Positions 7,783 through 16,227 of a DNA stretch of 64,000 nucleotides are shown one piece after another. The notes beneath the pieces are model-generated. The model had not been told where the DNA came from and did no database searches. It saw only the letters and a list, made by a program, of their open reading frames with translations. The DNA is from Caldanaerovirga acetigignens. Lineage in GTDB: Bacteria; Bacillota; Thermosediminibacteria; Thermosediminibacterales; Thermosediminibacteraceae. A program made the translations under genes and the position numbers. Positions within the stretch are counted from its first letter, which is position 1; each line of letters starts with the position of its first letter. The stretch lies in the NCBI RefSeq assembly GCF_900142995.1, contig NZ_FRCR01000009.1, forward strand, positions 1 through 64,000, in the 5' to 3' direction.

Positions 7783-8988
7783 TTATTGTCTTTTTATAGT
7801 TACTTTAACAGTATCGGGTTCTATGCTTACCAGCTCATAAGGTTCCGGAACATCGGCTTTTACCTTCAGAATATATTCACCCTCCGGGAGTCCTGCTGCA
7901 TCAGCATAGATTTTAAACGAATCTACGTCCACCTTTTCTATGATACTGTTAGGCCCTTGAACTGTCAATAAAAATTCTCTATCCTCAGGAATTGCCCTCA
8001 AATCGGCCTGTAAATTCCTGAAACTAATATCATGGCCGGTGAAACTTAATGCCTTCATATCAGTCTTTTCGATTTCCACCAACACCCTTACTTTGCTCAA
8101 TGCCTCATCAAAAAGCTGAATTCCTGATGGCATCTTGAGCCCAACTTCTACCGATACGTTTTGGGAAAGTCCACTTACGTTTATCGGTTCCGTGGAAATT
8201 TGGTTTATATTTTTTAAAACCTCAACATTGCCGGTAACCATAACCACCGAAGGTTCAACTCTTACTTCTTTAACCATATATCCTTCTTCAGGATTGCCTC
8301 TTATATTTGGCACGACCGGTAAAGTAGCCACCGGCACTATGGGTATCCTCACTTCCACCGTTTCGGGCCTATAGGTAACCCCTTTTTGTTCATTGCCCTT
8401 TGCATCCACAACCTTCACCGGGAGTGATGCGATTACCATGTTGTTTTTTTCGCTAATATCCGCTTCCACTACAGCTCTTCGAGAGGAGTTCACAAGGCTC
8501 CTTGGGCCTCTTACCAAAACCGCCTGTGGAGTAGATGCAGGCGACTTGGCTGCAAAGCCTTCAGCAGGCACTCCTTTAATTTCTACATAAACCGGTAATT
8601 GCTCCTCGATTACCGCCTCCAAAACCACCACTATCTCTTTTGGAGAATAATCCAGCAGTTCAACATTTGGTGGGACATTTACGCTGACAGGTACCATGTT
8701 TTCTCCTTCAATTCTGCCTCGAAGGTTTGCCTCGGCAGCGATATCCTCGGGTTTAAGTCCCGTTATTACGCTTCGCCGGCCTCTAATTTTTACATTTACA
8801 AAGTGCTGCTGGGATGGATCTTTTAGCGCAAGGCTTGTATAATCCAAATTTTTTAACTGAATTGGCACATTCCTTACTACATAAGTAACTTGAGGATTTT
8901 GTTCGTTCATCACATAAAGCCAGAGCACAAAGGCCACCAGCACCGACAATATCTTTAAAGCTACATCACCGGAGAAATACTTACCCAT
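7783..8988 (-). CDS. cdaR: CdaR, YbbR-domain regulator of diadenylate cyclase
   Basis: A 401-residue protein with one N-terminal membrane segment (ILSVLVAFVLWLYVM, about residues 13-27) followed by an extracytoplasmic part made of repeated YbbR domains of about 80 residues each; repeats of the form ...VRGP/VTG... recur near 150, 250 and 345. In Bacillus and relatives CdaR binds the cyclase CdaA and modulates c-di-AMP output. The start overlaps the cdaA stop by 8 bases, so translation is probably coupled. GGAGGAG lies just upstream. Confidence 0.92.
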   Translation of the reverse strand: MGKYFSGDVALKILSVLVAFVLWLYVMNEQNPQVTYVVRNVPIQLKNLDYTSLALKDPSQQHFVNVKIRGRRSVITGLKPEDIAAEANLRGRIEGENMVPVSVNVPPNVELLDYSPKEIVVVLEAVIEEQLPVYVEIKGVPAEGFAAKSPASTPQAVLVRGPRSLVNSSRRAVVEADISEKNNMVIASLPVKVVDAKGNEQKGVTYRPETVEVRIPIVPVATLPVVPNIRGNPEEGYMVKEVRVEPSVVMVTGNVEVLKNINQISTEPINVSGLSQNVSVEVGLKMPSGIQLFDEALSKVRVLVEIEKTDMKALSFTGHDISFRNLQADLRAIPEDREFLLTVQGPNSIIEKVDVDSFKIYADAAGLPEGEYILKVKADVPEPYELVSIEPDTVKVTIKRQ

Positions 8989-9802
8989 TTAATCTCCTCC
9001 AGTGCAGGAAATTTGATTTTCTATCACCTATCTGATAGACTTCTTTCAGCACATTTTTCAAAGTCTTTACATCCAGGTACCTGCTCAATTTGCCTTCTCT
9101 AGCGACTGAGATAACGCCTGTTTCCTCCGAAACTATTATCGCAACTGCATCCGATTGTTCGGTAACCCCCAGAGCAGCCCTATGCCTGGTCCCCAGTTCC
9201 TTGCTTAAGTTTGGATTCTCCGTCATGGGCAAATAACAACCCGCCGCCATAACTTTATCATTTCTTACTATTACAGCACCATCGTGCAGTGGAGTATTGG
9301 GGATGAAGATGTTTATAATGAGTTCTGCAGTGAGATAACCTTCAATCCTTATCCCCGTTTCTATATATTCGTTAAGGCCTGTCTCTCTTTCCAATACTAT
9401 CAAAGCACCTATTTTGTTTTTCGAAAGCTCCTCCGCTGCCTGGGCTAAGTTATCTATGAGGAGGTTGAGTTCCTCTTCTCCCAATCCGAAAAGGGAACTT
9501 GAAAAAAACTTGCTCCTTCCGAGCTGTTCCAGTGCCCTCCTCAGCTCCGGCTGGAAAACAACGAGAAGCGCAATCACACCCACCGTCATCGCGTTTTTCA
9601 AAAGCCAGTTAATAGTATAAAGTCCGAGCCATTCACTAAATTTAGTAAAAACAACGAATACTATAATTCCCCGTATGAGCTGTACTGCACGCGTACCCCG
9701 AATGAGCTGAATGGCTTTATAGGATACGTAGGCAACTATCGCTATATCAACAAGGTCCATCAGCCTAAAACCTTTGAAAAGTTCAAGAACCTGAAAAAAC
9801 AT
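8981..9802 (-). CDS. cdaA: diadenylate cyclase CdaA
   Basis: A 273-residue membrane-anchored enzyme making cyclic di-AMP from two ATP. Three hydrophobic segments fill about residues 15-90, followed by the DisA_N/DAC domain with its two signature motifs, PLHDGAVIV (about 173-181) and GTRHRAALG (about 204-212). Length and layout match Bacillus CdaA. c-di-AMP controls potassium uptake and cell-wall balance. The gene heads the cdaA-cdaR-glmM group; its GAGGTGG site lies 5 bases before the ATG. Confidence 0.96.
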   Translation of the reverse strand: MFFQVLELFKGFRLMDLVDIAIVAYVSYKAIQLIRGTRAVQLIRGIIVFVVFTKFSEWLGLYTINWLLKNAMTVGVIALLVVFQPELRRALEQLGRSKFFSSSLFGLGEEELNLLIDNLAQAAEELSKNKIGALIVLERETGLNEYIETGIRIEGYLTAELIINIFIPNTPLHDGAVIVRNDKVMAAGCYLPMTENPNLSKELGTRHRAALGVTEQSDAVAIIVSEETGVISVAREGKLSRYLDVKTLKNVLKEVYQIGDRKSNFLHWRRLNG

Positions 9803-9886
9803 TTTTCCACCTCATGGATGTAATCTACTCATCACTATTATAACATGATAATTTCTTGTTAATGTTTTTTTTGATAAATAAAATTT

Positions 9887-10741
9887 CTACACTCCCCTTG
9901 TCCCGAATCTGGAATCAAAGGTTATTCCTAAGGATAATATGAATACCGCCGGGGAAACGATCCATCCTAAGAAAGGCATGAGCTGTACCAACCCGAGCAC
10001 CAAAGCTCCAAGGAGATATTCGGTGAGAAGATTTGAAGCTATGCGAACGTGTTCGTTTAACCTTCTCCCCATAAACACACTTACAGCAACATATCCAAAA
10101 AATCCCGCTATAGCCGCCAAAAGCATGACAGCTGGTATCAAAGGAATGCCGATAAGCGTTAACACTAAAAGCAGCACGACTACCGGTATGAGCAGCATTA
10201 AACCAAGCCCTTTTATTAATTTGCCGAAAGCATCCCTGTCAACAGTATTTGCAGCCGTTTTCACGTTATTTGGAAACAAGGCTATAGTCAGGGCTCCGAG
10301 GGCCAGAATGCCTAGGAAGCGCAAAAAATTAAATATCGTAGTTTGGGGAAAGTAGGTTCGACCCAACATTTTAGGGTTCCAGTAAAACCCGTACTTCCCC
10401 AGATTCCTCAAAACTTCGCCGATGCCGCCTGCCATACCCACCTGGTTTATCTTCCCTAGCACCCTGCTGTTTTCTTCGACTATGACCCTGCCGCCCACAG
10501 CTGTGGCGTCACCTTCCACGGTTCCGCTGACAATCACATCTCCCATTACTGCTACGGCATCACCCGAAATCCTGCCATTTATAATCACGTCACCCATAAT
10601 CGCCACCGCATCGCCGTTTAAAACCTCACCTGCATTTATCACTACATCCTCTCCTATTTGCGCTATGTTGCCTCCGTCTCCATTGGCAAAGGCCGGAAAA
10701 AGGAAAAAAACCACAAAGAGCGCAATAAGATATTTCCGCAA
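9887..10741 (-). CDS. membrane protein with bactofilin-like (polymer-forming) repeat domain
   Basis: A 284-residue protein with a signal peptide (MRKYLIALFVVFFLFPAFANG), then a right-handed beta-type repeat region in which GDVIINGRISGDAVAVMGD-like units recur every 17-18 residues (about 30-100), as in bactofilins and the polymer-forming cytoskeletal family. The C-terminal half has three or four hydrophobic segments (about 138-160, 180-225, 245-275). Start is TTG at 10741 behind AAGGAGGAG. No enzyme motif is seen. It probably forms an envelope scaffold, but this is inferred from the fold pattern only. It stands alone between cdaA and the divergent hydF. Confidence 0.7.
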   Translation of the reverse strand: MRKYLIALFVVFFLFPAFANGDGGNIAQIGEDVVINAGEVLNGDAVAIMGDVIINGRISGDAVAVMGDVIVSGTVEGDATAVGGRVIVEENSRVLGKINQVGMAGGIGEVLRNLGKYGFYWNPKMLGRTYFPQTTIFNFLRFLGILALGALTIALFPNNVKTAANTVDRDAFGKLIKGLGLMLLIPVVVLLLVLTLIGIPLIPAVMLLAAIAGFFGYVAVSVFMGRRLNEHVRIASNLLTEYLLGALVLGLVQLMPFLGWIVSPAVFILSLGITFDSRFGTRGV

Positions 10742-10892
10742 TCAAACTCCTCCTTCTCCAGAAAATTACAAAAGCTGCTTAATATGATAATAACATTTAT
10801 CGTAGTTGTTCTCAATATGTGATATAATTAACTTAAAGTATTGATTTGCATAAATCTACAATAACTTTACTTAATAGAGAGGTCGATGGAAA

Positions 10893-12122
10893 TTGCAAAA
10901 AGCAAGCCTCAACGAAACGCCTACAGCGAGCAGGCTCCATATTGCCATATTTGGCCGAAGGAATGCCGGCAAATCAAGTTTAATAAATGCTATAACCAAC
11001 CAGGATATAGCCCTGGTGTCCCCTGTAGCCGGCACCACCACTGACCCGGTTTTCAAAGCCATGGAACTTTTACCGATAGGCCCCGTCGTCATAATTGACA
11101 CTGCAGGTATCGACGACGAGGGCGCACTCGGAGAACTTAGGGTAAAGAAGACCTACCAGGTGCTCAATAAGACGGACCTTGCAGTTTTAATAATAGACGG
11201 CGCGGCAGGAGTCACCGACTTTGACGTGGAAATCCTGGGCAGGATTCGGGAGAAAAACATACCAGTAGTCGGAGTTGTAAACAAGTGCGATGTTGCCGGA
11301 TACACACCTGAAGATAAGAAAAACTGGGAAAAAAGGCTGAATATTAACCTCATAGAAGTGTCCGCCTTGAAAAGGCAGGGCATAGAGGAACTCAAGCGGG
11401 AGATAATAAACAAAGCTCCATCGAGCATCCCGGAGCATCCTCTTATTGGCGACCTTATTTCCCCGGGCGACATCGTGGTATTGGTGGTACCCATCGACAA
11501 AGCTGCTCCCAAAGGCAGGCTAATCCTTCCCCAGCAGCAGACTATACGGGATGTGCTGGACCACAACGCCATTGCTGTAGTCACCAAGGAGACCGAGCTG
11601 AAAAATACATTATCCTCCCTTGCCAGAAAGCCTCGAATAGTCGTGACCGACTCCCAGGCCTTTGCCCGAGTGGCTCAGGACACCCCCAGGGATATCCCCA
11701 TGACCTCTTTCTCGATACTTTTTGCCCGCTACAAAGGCGACCTGGCGCAGCTTGTGGAGGGCGTAAAGGCCATAAAAAACTTAAAGCCCGGCGATAAGGT
11801 GCTGATTTCCGAAGCCTGCACCCATCACAGGCAGGAAGACGACATAGGAACGGTAAAGATACCGAGGTGGCTAAGGCAGATACTTGGCTTTGATGTACAA
11901 TTTGAATGGTCCAGCGGCTTTGGTTTCCCTGAAAACTTGGAGGACTTCAAACTGGTGATTCATTGCGGTGGGTGCATGATAAATAGGAGGGAAATGCTGT
12001 ACAGGCTTTCCATTCTAAAGCAAAAAGGAATTCCTGTTGTGAATTATGGGGTATTCATCGCCTATGCATTGGGAATACTGGAAAGGGCATTAGAGCCGTT
12101 AAATGTTAGATTATCAAAATAA
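10893..12122 (+). CDS. hydF: [FeFe]-hydrogenase H-cluster maturation GTPase HydF
   Basis: A 409-residue GTPase and scaffold on which the diiron subcluster of [FeFe] hydrogenase is assembled before transfer to the apo-enzyme. The N-terminal GTPase domain shows the P-loop GRRNAGKSSLINA, VDTAG-like DTAGIDDEG and NKCD. The C-terminal iron-sulfur domain shows CTHH (about residue 308) and HCGGC (about 357), the CxH...HCxxC ligand pattern. TTG at 10893 is chosen because it matches HydF N-termini and is preceded by GAGAGGT; an ATG at 10886 is out of frame. The partners hydE and hydG are not in this window. Confidence 0.96.
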   Translation: MQKASLNETPTASRLHIAIFGRRNAGKSSLINAITNQDIALVSPVAGTTTDPVFKAMELLPIGPVVIIDTAGIDDEGALGELRVKKTYQVLNKTDLAVLIIDGAAGVTDFDVEILGRIREKNIPVVGVVNKCDVAGYTPEDKKNWEKRLNINLIEVSALKRQGIEELKREIINKAPSSIPEHPLIGDLISPGDIVVLVVPIDKAAPKGRLILPQQQTIRDVLDHNAIAVVTKETELKNTLSSLARKPRIVVTDSQAFARVAQDTPRDIPMTSFSILFARYKGDLAQLVEGVKAIKNLKPGDKVLISEACTHHRQEDDIGTVKIPRWLRQILGFDVQFEWSSGFGFPENLEDFKLVIHCGGCMINRREMLYRLSILKQKGIPVVNYGVFIAYALGILERALEPLNVRLSK

Positions 12123-12170
12123 TGAAAGAACCGTCTTGAAATTGGGCAACGGTCTGAGGAATAAAACTTG

Positions 12171-12211
12171 AGGAGGTGGATTTTTAAGAAATCCCCTCCT
12201 TAAACTTTTTT
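12171..12211 (+). terminator. rho-independent terminator after hydF
   Basis: AGGAGG-T-GGATTT pairs with AAATCC-CCTCCT (12 pairs with one bulged T, 5-nt loop), followed by a T-rich tract ending TTTTTT at about 12211. It separates hydF from the convergent acr3. Confidence 0.8.
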
Positions 12212-12228
12212 AGCACCCCATTTAAAAG

Positions 12229-13302
12229 CTATGTCTTTTTTCTCTCATGCTCGGGAAACCAATGTTTTGTCCTGTTGGCAATAGCCACAAGGCTAAGCAT
12301 TATTGGCACTTCTTCCAAAACGCCAACTACCGTTGCGAGGGCAGCTCCCGACTCCAATCCAAAAAGGGAAACGGCCACGGCTACAGCCAGTTCGAAAAAG
12401 TTACTCGCTCCTATCATAGCTGCCGGTGCAGCCACGGACCTGTCTACCTTCCAAAGTTTCGCCCAAGCGTAAGCAAGAATGAAGATGAAATAGGTCTGTA
12501 TAGTCAAGGGCACAGCTATCAGGAGGATGTGTATCGGGTTTTCAATTATATACTTTCCTTCAAAGCTGAATATTATAATGAGGGTAAGTAAAAGACCGAT
12601 TATTGTGAAAGGCTTTAACATAGGAAGAAAAGTTTTCTCAAACCATTCCATACCTCTTGTTTTTATTAGGTAATTTCTAGTCAAATATCCTGCTGTGAGT
12701 GGTATTACTACGTAAAGTATGACAGAAAGTATTATCGTCTCATAAGGAACTCGGAGCTTTGCAAGGCCGAGTTGGAACATGACTATAGGAGCGTAAGCAA
12801 AAAGCAGCACTAAGTCGTTTATGGCCACCTGAACCAGGGTATAGTTGGGATCTCCATCAGTGAGATAGCTCCAAACAAACACCATGGCTGTGCAAGGAGC
12901 AGCTCCAAGGAATATGGCTCCTGCTAAATACTGTTGCGCAAGGTCGGCCGATATCCAAGGAGAAAAAACATTTTTAAGAAAGAGCCACGCAAAAAAGAAC
13001 ATGGTAAACGGTTTTATGAGCCAGTTAGTAACTAAAGTTATGGCAAGCCCTTTAGGATTTTTTCCAACCCTTAATACGCTTGAAAAATCTATCTGCACCA
13101 TCATCGGGTATATCATGAACCATATAAGAATAGCTACAGGAATTGAGACTTGTGCATAAGTAAATTTCGACAAGAACTCTGGAAAAGCAGGGAGTTTTTG
13201 ACCTATTAATATGCCCGCTATTATGCAAAGGATTACCCATACCGTCAAATACTTTTCAAAAAAGCCTAAACCTCCTTTTTTTCTTTCCAGCGTATTTTCC
13301 AT
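12229..13302 (-). CDS. acr3: ACR3-family arsenite efflux permease
   Basis: A 357-residue membrane protein with about ten hydrophobic segments. The conserved Cys of the ACR3 family lies in GAAPCTAMVFVWSYLT, and a second signature is GASNFFELAVAVA followed by GVLEEVPIMLSLV. ACR3 exports As(III) by proton antiport. The ATG at 13302 has a GGGGGTGA site; the upstream in-frame start at 13359 would overlap the arsR gene. It follows arsR with about 20 bases between them, so the two are likely one operon. Confidence 0.93.
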   Translation of the reverse strand: MENTLERKKGGLGFFEKYLTVWVILCIIAGILIGQKLPAFPEFLSKFTYAQVSIPVAILIWFMIYPMMVQIDFSSVLRVGKNPKGLAITLVTNWLIKPFTMFFFAWLFLKNVFSPWISADLAQQYLAGAIFLGAAPCTAMVFVWSYLTDGDPNYTLVQVAINDLVLLFAYAPIVMFQLGLAKLRVPYETIILSVILYVVIPLTAGYLTRNYLIKTRGMEWFEKTFLPMLKPFTIIGLLLTLIIIFSFEGKYIIENPIHILLIAVPLTIQTYFIFILAYAWAKLWKVDRSVAAPAAMIGASNFFELAVAVAVSLFGLESGAALATVVGVLEEVPIMLSLVAIANRTKHWFPEHERKKT

Positions 13303-13324
13303 CAAATAGTCACCCCCAAATATT

Positions 13325-13687
13325 TTATAATCTTTTTTTAAAAATTGCTGGTCTATCACAGTTAATTATTGGATGTTCTTTAAGATATTCAAGCTTTTCA
13401 ATTTCCCTTTCTATCCCTTCATTTGACATGAGCCCGGAAGCAATTATTTTTAATTTTTCACCAGCCTCTTTTAGACATTCTTCATTCAGAGCATAAAATA
13501 CCCATTGTCCTTCTCTGAATTCTTTAACTAAATTCGCTTCTTTTAATATCCTCATGTGTTGTGAAACTGCTGACTGCGTAATTCCGAGGATATATTCCAA
13601 TTCACATGCACATAGTACATTATTGGATAAGAGCATTAAGATCTTAAGGCGTGTACTTTGACTCATTGCTTTAATAATCCTTTGCAA
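13325..13687 (-). CDS. arsR: ArsR/SmtB-family repressor (ars operon regulator)
   Basis: A winged-helix metalloregulator of about 120 residues. The DNA-binding part reads LGITQSAVSQHMRILKEANL, and the metalloid site on helix alpha-3 reads VLCACELE, matching the CxC of arsenite-sensing ArsR proteins. The start is uncertain: TTG at 13687 is in frame, but the strong AGGAGGTGGAG site lies about 30 bases further upstream and the frame stays open to it (EEIITSLER), so initiation at a rare codon nearer that site is possible. It precedes acr3 and likely represses its own promoter. Confidence 0.9.
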   Translation of the reverse strand: MQRIIKAMSQSTRLKILMLLSNNVLCACELEYILGITQSAVSQHMRILKEANLVKEFREGQWVFYALNEECLKEAGEKLKIIASGLMSNEGIEREIEKLEYLKEHPIINCDRPAIFKKRL

Positions 13688-13748
13688 TCTCTCCAGACTA
13701 GTAATAATTTCCTCTCCACCTCCTTTTTAATTAGCATTTATTTACAAC

Positions 13749-13795
13749 ATATAAGTATTTTCTTATATTATAAATTACTTAAATGTCCAAGTCAA
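13749..13795 (-). promoter_or_regulatory. arsR-acr3 promoter and candidate ArsR operator
   Basis: On the minus strand TTGACT (13795-13790), a 17-base spacer and TATAAT (13772-13767) form a strong promoter. An inverted repeat ATATAAG-N6-CTTATAT (13749-13768) begins at the -10 box and extends over the likely start site, the expected place for an ArsR operator. Confidence 0.75.
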
Positions 13796-13801
13796 TTATT
13801 C

Positions 13802-13832
13802 TTGACAAGTATTTTTCTATATGCTAATATAG
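13802..13832 (+). promoter_or_regulatory. promoter and candidate operator for the second arsR operon
   Basis: TTGACA (13802-13807), a 17-base spacer and TAATAT (13825-13830). A perfect inverted repeat CTATAT-GCTA-ATATAG (13817-13832) covers the -10 box and would be blocked by a bound repressor. Confidence 0.75.
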
Positions 13833-13878
13833 GAATGTAGAAAATTACAGTTATTGTTAAAAGGAGGTAAACTAATAA

Positions 13879-14223
13879 GTGTCCGACGAGATTTACGATA
13901 TGTATGCTTCAATTTTCAAAGCTTTATCCCACCCGACAAGGATAAAAATCATAGAGCTGCTTGCCACTAAAGGTGAGATGTGCGTTTGCAATATAAGCGA
14001 AAATTTAAAAATAGACCAGCCTACCGTGTCTAAGCATCTTAGTATTTTGAAAAATGCAGGAATCATAGAGAGTAAAAAAGAAGGCCTTATGGTGAATTAT
14101 AAGATAAGAATGCCTTGTATAGTAGACTTTTTCAGATGTGCCAATCAAGTCATCCAAGCAGATATAAATGCCAAATTTGCGTTGTCTTTAAAGAAAATTG
14201 AAGTTATGAAGGAGGAAAAATAA
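13879..14223 (+). CDS. second ArsR-family repressor
   Basis: A 114-residue winged-helix regulator with the DNA-recognition helix IDQPTVSKHLSILKNAG and a CxC metalloid site in GEMCVCNISENL, plus further Cys at MPCIVDFFRC that could complete the site. It starts with GTG at 13879 behind AAAGGAGG (13860-13867). The stop is 4 bases from the start of the permease gene, so the regulator probably controls the arsP-DGC-thioredoxin genes. It differs in sequence from the divergent arsR product, so the two halves of the island may answer to different repressors. Confidence 0.9.
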   Translation: MSDEIYDMYASIFKALSHPTRIKIIELLATKGEMCVCNISENLKIDQPTVSKHLSILKNAGIIESKKEGLMVNYKIRMPCIVDFFRCANQVIQADINAKFALSLKKIEVMKEEK

Positions 14224-14227
14224 AATA

Positions 14228-15400
14228 ATGAAAGAATGGCAGAAATTCCTCACAATAGTGGTCATCTTTCTATTTGCTTATTATATGCCCCTTTCAAACC
14301 CCAGGTTTACCGGCGCCGTTCTCGAGTCCCTTTACATGCTACAGGATTATGCAAGGCTACACGTCCTGACATGCCTAGTGCCTGCATTTTTTATAGCAGG
14401 TGCTATCGCAAATTTCATATCTCAAGCTGCGGTTATAAAATATTTTGGAAGCGATGCGAAAAAATGGCTATCTTTTGCCGTGGCATCTATTTCCGGCACC
14501 ATACTTGCCGTATGTTCTTGCACGGTTCTTCCACTTTTTGCAGGGATTTATAAAAGGGGAGCAGGAATCGGCCCGGCAACAGCCTTCCTATATTCAGGAC
14601 CTGCTATAAACGTGCTCGCAATTATCATGACCGCCCGCATCCTGGGATGGAAACTGGGAGTTGCAAGGGCTATAGGAGCTGTAGTTTTTGCAGTTGTAAT
14701 TGGACTCATAATGGAGCTACTGTATGGCAGAGAAGATAGGGAAAGGACAAAAAAGCTCAATATGAACCTGACTCCCGGAGAGGAAAAAGGCAGGAAATTG
14801 TATCAAGAGGTAATTTATTTTCTCAACTTAGTATTGATATTGATTTTTGCAGCATGGGGAAAACCCGCACAACCAGCAGGTTTTTTCAGTACAGTATATA
14901 ACGTAAAGTGGTACATCACATCGCTTCTGTTGATAACTCTAGGGGGCATCCTATACACATGGTTTAAAAAGGAAGAGCTCGTCTCTTGGATCGAATCAAC
15001 TTGGAGCTTTGCGAAACAGATAATGCCGCTTCTTTTCGGCGGAGTTCTTATTGCAGGTTTCCTCATGGGACGACCTAATGTAGACGCAGGAATAATTCCT
15101 GCTAAATATATAGCAACAATCGTAGGTGGCAACTCTATTATGGCAAATTTTCTCGCTTCGATCGTCGGTGCGTTTATGTATTTTGCAACGCTCACGGAAG
15201 TTCCCATACTTCAAGGTCTTCTTGGCTCAGGAATGGGACATGGCCCGGCCCTGGCCTTGCTACTTGCAGGTCCTGCCTTAAGCCTTCCGAATATGCTGGT
15301 CATAAACAGTGTGCTTGGCTCTAAAAAGACTATAACCTATGTGTCTTTGGTAGTCATAATGGCCACATTGACCGGTTATATATTCGGCGCATTAGTGTAA
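14228..15400 (+). CDS. arsP: ArsP/DUF318-type permease
   Basis: A 390-residue membrane protein with about ten hydrophobic segments arranged as two halves, typical of the SO_0444/ArsP permease family. The family Cys motif AVCSCTVLPLFAGIYKRGAG (about residues 96-115) lies in a membrane segment of the first half; the second half has TEVPILQGLLGSGMG and GPALSLPNMLVINSVLG. Known ArsP proteins export trivalent organoarsenicals; others in the family are of unknown substrate. Neighbours are an ArsR regulator and a mini-thioredoxin, which supports a metalloid role. Confidence 0.85.
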   Translation: MKEWQKFLTIVVIFLFAYYMPLSNPRFTGAVLESLYMLQDYARLHVLTCLVPAFFIAGAIANFISQAAVIKYFGSDAKKWLSFAVASISGTILAVCSCTVLPLFAGIYKRGAGIGPATAFLYSGPAINVLAIIMTARILGWKLGVARAIGAVVFAVVIGLIMELLYGREDRERTKKLNMNLTPGEEKGRKLYQEVIYFLNLVLILIFAAWGKPAQPAGFFSTVYNVKWYITSLLLITLGGILYTWFKKEELVSWIESTWSFAKQIMPLLFGGVLIAGFLMGRPNVDAGIIPAKYIATIVGGNSIMANFLASIVGAFMYFATLTEVPILQGLLGSGMGHGPALALLLAGPALSLPNMLVINSVLGSKKTITYVSLVVIMATLTGYIFGALV

Positions 15401-15435
15401 GAATAAAAAAACAAAAAAAGAAAGGAAGAATATTT

Positions 15436-15825
15436 GTGAATAACAGCGAAAAAATTATTGGGATCCTTCCCTGCTCAGGTGCTTGTAATGTAGGAATTAT
15501 GACGACAAAAGCTACTGTTAAAGCATGCGAAGCGCATAAAAATGTAAATTTTGTCTGTGCCTTAGGGCTTCCCTTAGGTATACCAGGAATAATTGAAAAT
15601 GCTAAAAAGTCTGATGCATATCTTGCATTAAATGGTTGCGAAATAAGGTGTGCCACAAAGGCTTTAGAATCAGTGGGTATCAAACCTGATGACGAAATTG
15701 TAGTTTCGGAAAAATGTGATATGAAGAAAAACAAGAATTTCTCTGACGAAACCGGACTCGACGTCTTGATGGAAGAAGTTGAAAATTTTATCCGAAAATG
15801 GTCTCAAAACTTCTATGCATCTTAA
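15436..15825 (+). CDS. putative zinc-binding protein, DGC family
   Basis: A 129-residue protein with Cys-rich motifs LPCSGACNVG near the N-terminus, ALNGCEIRCATKALE in the middle and SEKCDMKK later. The spacing of these Cys matches the DGC-domain putative zinc-binding family. Starts with GTG at 15436 behind AAAGGAAGA. It lies between arsP and the mini-thioredoxin with short gaps, so it probably belongs to the same transcript. No enzymatic role is established for the family; handling of a metal or metalloid is an inference. Confidence 0.75.
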   Translation: MNNSEKIIGILPCSGACNVGIMTTKATVKACEAHKNVNFVCALGLPLGIPGIIENAKKSDAYLALNGCEIRCATKALESVGIKPDDEIVVSEKCDMKKNKNFSDETGLDVLMEEVENFIRKWSQNFYAS

Positions 15826-15901
15826 CCGGCAAATAGAAATAGAATAATTACGCCGGTTTTTAAAAGATAAAGAAATTAAACATTCAGGGAGGTAAAAAAT
15901 C

Positions 15902-16141
15902 ATGGAAATTAAAATTTTAGGCACAGGATGCCCAAAGTGCAAGGCCCTCGAGCAAAATACGCGGGAAGCCCTTCAGGAACTTGGCATTACGGCAAATATC
16001 GAAAAGGTACAGGATGTAAACAAAATTATGGAGTACGATATCATGTTTACTCCGGGACTTGTAGTAAACGGCGAAGTTAAGGTTTCCGGCAAAGTAGCAA
16101 CAAAGGATGAAATAAAGGAAATCCTGCAAAATTATCTTTAA
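15902..16141 (+). CDS. mini-thioredoxin (redox-active disulfide protein, MTH895/TM0996 type)
   Basis: A 79-residue thioredoxin-fold protein with the active-site motif GTGCPKCKALEQ (CxxC at about residues 10-13) and the cis-Pro element MFTPGLVVNG (about 50-59). Its size matches archaeal and clostridial mini-thioredoxins. These often travel with ArsP/SO_0444-type permeases, as here. GGGAGG precedes the ATG. It ends just before a strong terminator hairpin, closing the arsenic island. Confidence 0.88.
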   Translation: MEIKILGTGCPKCKALEQNTREALQELGITANIEKVQDVNKIMEYDIMFTPGLVVNGEVKVSGKVATKDEIKEILQNYL

Positions 16142-16145
16142 TTGA

Positions 16146-16183
16146 AAAGCCGCTTTTAGGTCACAAGATCTAAAAGCGGCTTT
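16146..16183 (+). terminator. terminator closing the arsenic operon
   Basis: AAAGCCGCTTTTAG (16146-16159) pairs perfectly over 14 bases with CTAAAAGCGGCTTT (16170-16183), starting five bases past the thioredoxin stop codon. The T tract is short (TTTCCTT). Confidence 0.75.
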
Positions 16184-16227
16184 CCTTACCACTTATGCAA
16201 TCCGTAATTTTTCACATTACCTGACAA

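Noticed and set aside
9803..9886. A promoter for cdaA
   Set aside because: A TATAAT is present, but the nearest -35-like TTAACA is only about 14 bases away; too weak to list.
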